The position numbers and the translations under genes are program-made. Below, piece by piece: positions 4,791 to 5,682 of a DNA stretch of 5,682 nt. Numbering within the stretch: position 1 is the stretch's first letter; every line of letters begins with the position of its first letter. A model generated the notes under the pieces. It searched no databases and had not been told where the DNA came from. It saw only the letters and a list, made by a program, of their open reading frames with translations. The stretch is taken from positions 1 to 5,682 of the forward strand of contig CAYHES010000169.1 of assembly GCA_964355495.1 (NCBI GenBank), read 5' to 3'. The DNA is from UBA6901 sp964355495. Lineage in GTDB: Bacteria > Pseudomonadota > Gammaproteobacteria > Acidiferrobacterales > UBA6901.

Positions 4791-5441
4791 ATGCACACCG
4801 CAACTCATGCAATATCAATGGGCACAACACAGAGCCTGTCCGTGGCCGATGCGATTCAAACACGCCGCGCGGTCAAGGTATTCGATCCCGGCCACAAAAT
4901 GACCGAACAGGAAACCGAACGACTGTTGTCGCTCGCCGTGCTCGCGCCGACGGCATTCAACATTCAGAACTGGCGCTTTGTGCTGTTGCGCGATCCGCTG
5001 TTGCGCAAGCAGGTGCGCGCCCTGGCCTGGGATCAGGCACAGGTGACCGATGCATCGTTGCTGATCGTGTTGTGCGCGGACCTCAAGGCGTGGCAGAAGG
5101 AGCCCGCCCGCTATTGGCGCAACGTCCAGAAACCGGTGCAGGAGTTCATGCTGCCCGCCATCCACCAGTACTACGCCGGGCGCGAGCAGGTTCAGCGTGA
5201 CGAGGCCATGCGTTCCTGCGGCATTGCCGCCATGACGCTGATGTTGGCCGCGAAGGAAATGGGCTATGACTCCTGCCCGATGGACGGATTTGATTTCGAC
5301 GCCGTCGGCAAGCAGATCAATCTGCCACCGGACCACGCGATCGCCCTGTTCATCGCCATCGGCAAGGGCATCAAGGAGCCTTTTCCGCGCGGTGGGCAGT
5401 TGCCATTGAGCGAGGTGGTGCTCGAAGACCGTTTTGCCTGA
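4791..5441 (+). CDS. Nitroreductase-family FMN-dependent oxidoreductase
   Basis: 216 residues, a typical length for the family. FMN-phosphate and ring contacts are recognisable: TRRAVKVFDP (24-33, Arg25 and Arg26), APTAFNIQNWRF (52-63, where many relatives have APSxxNxQPWRF), and the C-terminal GYDSCPMDGFD (158-168) with the helix AAMTLMLAAKEMG before it. Such enzymes are homodimers that transfer two electrons from NAD(P)H through FMN to nitroaromatics, quinones or similar acceptors. The active substrate cannot be inferred. The start at 4791 has TGGAG five bases upstream; a second ATG at codon 10 (4818) is possible, since the family usually begins near SVADAIQTRR. It lies 72 bases after the TusA gene, and may be co-regulated with it by the upstream TetR protein (inference). 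No signal peptide. Confidence 0.9.
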   Translation: MHTATHAISMGTTQSLSVADAIQTRRAVKVFDPGHKMTEQETERLLSLAVLAPTAFNIQNWRFVLLRDPLLRKQVRALAWDQAQVTDASLLIVLCADLKAWQKEPARYWRNVQKPVQEFMLPAIHQYYAGREQVQRDEAMRSCGIAAMTLMLAAKEMGYDSCPMDGFDFDAVGKQINLPPDHAIALFIAIGKGIKEPFPRGGQLPLSEVVLEDRFA

Positions 5442-5505
5442 ATTCTGCAAGAGTCAGGACACTAGTGTAGCGCTTCACAATTGACGGAACATCGCTTGTT
5501 CGAAA

Positions 5506-5607
5506 TGTAGGTCGGCCTTCAGGCCGACATGTCGGGCTAAAACCGCAAGCAGGCCATCCCTGGCCTGCGGCCCTCGCCTCGATCCCATCGGCGAAGCCCG
5601 ACCTACA
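5506..5607. repeat. Complex palindromic intergenic repeat (TGTAGGTCGG type)
   Basis: The ends pair: TGTAGGTCGG (5506-5515) with CCGACCTACA (5598-5607). Inside are GTCGGCCT/AGGCCGAC (5511-5518 with 5521-5528), GCAGGCCA/TGGCCTGC around TCCC (5549-5556 with 5561-5568), and GTCGGGCT/AGCCCGAC (5531-5538 with 5595-5602). The pairings are mutually exclusive in part, so more than one fold is possible. It resembles a REP-like intergenic family common in gammaproteobacteria (recalled, not searched). No gene is seen between 5442 and 5682; the last 75 bases show nothing recognisable. Confidence 0.75.
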
Positions 5608-5682
5608 GGGGGCTCCGGGAAGTCATGCTGATCCGGTCGCTAAATAGTGCGTGTCGTTTTTCTCCCAATGTGAACAAGTGCG

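Noticed and set aside
342..5607. CRISPR array
   Set aside because: The repeats are isolated palindromes of different families, not regularly spaced direct repeats, and no cas genes are present.

Overview
The window looks like chromosomal DNA of a GC-rich proteobacterium, most likely a gammaproteobacterium (inference from base composition, codon use, and intergenic palindromic repeats of the CGTCATTCCGG and TGTAGGTCGG types). No phage genes, transposase or plasmid genes are visible.

Layout. (1) 1-305, plus strand: C-terminal end of an EAL-domain (cyclic-di-GMP phosphodiesterase-type) protein, cut by the window edge. (2) 342-426: a REP/BIME-like pair of inverted hairpins. (3) 464-922, minus: a four-helix CopD-like membrane protein. 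(4) 923-1178: a 256-base gap with a 20-bp perfect inverted repeat and a 17-base direct repeat. (5) 1179-3586, minus: a tightly packed three-gene operon, read in the order MerB-like (alkylmercury lyase family) protein, glutathionylspermidine-synthase-like ATP-grasp enzyme, MerR regulator with the three-cysteine metal signature. Gene junctions are 3 bases apart and a 4-base ATGA overlap. (6) 3587-3736: divergent control region with a perfect 12-4-12 palindrome sitting on the promoter of (7) a TetR-family regulator, 3737-4354, plus, probably translated from a leaderless mRNA. (8) 4491-4718: a TusA-family sulfur carrier, then a 12-bp-stem hairpin, then (9) 4791-5441: a nitroreductase-family flavoprotein. 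(10) 5506-5607: another complex palindromic repeat.

How the genes may work together. The minus-strand operon reads as a metal or thiol response module: MerR senses a soft metal ion, the MerB-like protein is a candidate carbon-metal lyase or metal-binding derivative, and the ATP-grasp enzyme could ligate an amine to a carboxylate, perhaps on a small thiol. The usual mer transport and reductase genes (merT, merP, merA) are absent here. The plus-strand TetR/TusA/nitroreductase set reads as a possible electrophile or redox response group. Both interpretations are inference from family membership and neighbourhood.

Most unusual observation. Two copies of a short double-hairpin element lie inside the metal operon: copy A (1587-1663) forms the C-terminal tail of the ATP-grasp gene, and copy B (3047-3101) lies, in opposite orientation, inside the MerB-like coding sequence. 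Over an ungapped 40-base core they differ at only six positions, and all six are three compensatory base-pair changes in one 8-bp stem around an identical 12-base loop. That is strong evidence for a structured, dispersed element that has entered protein-coding sequence.
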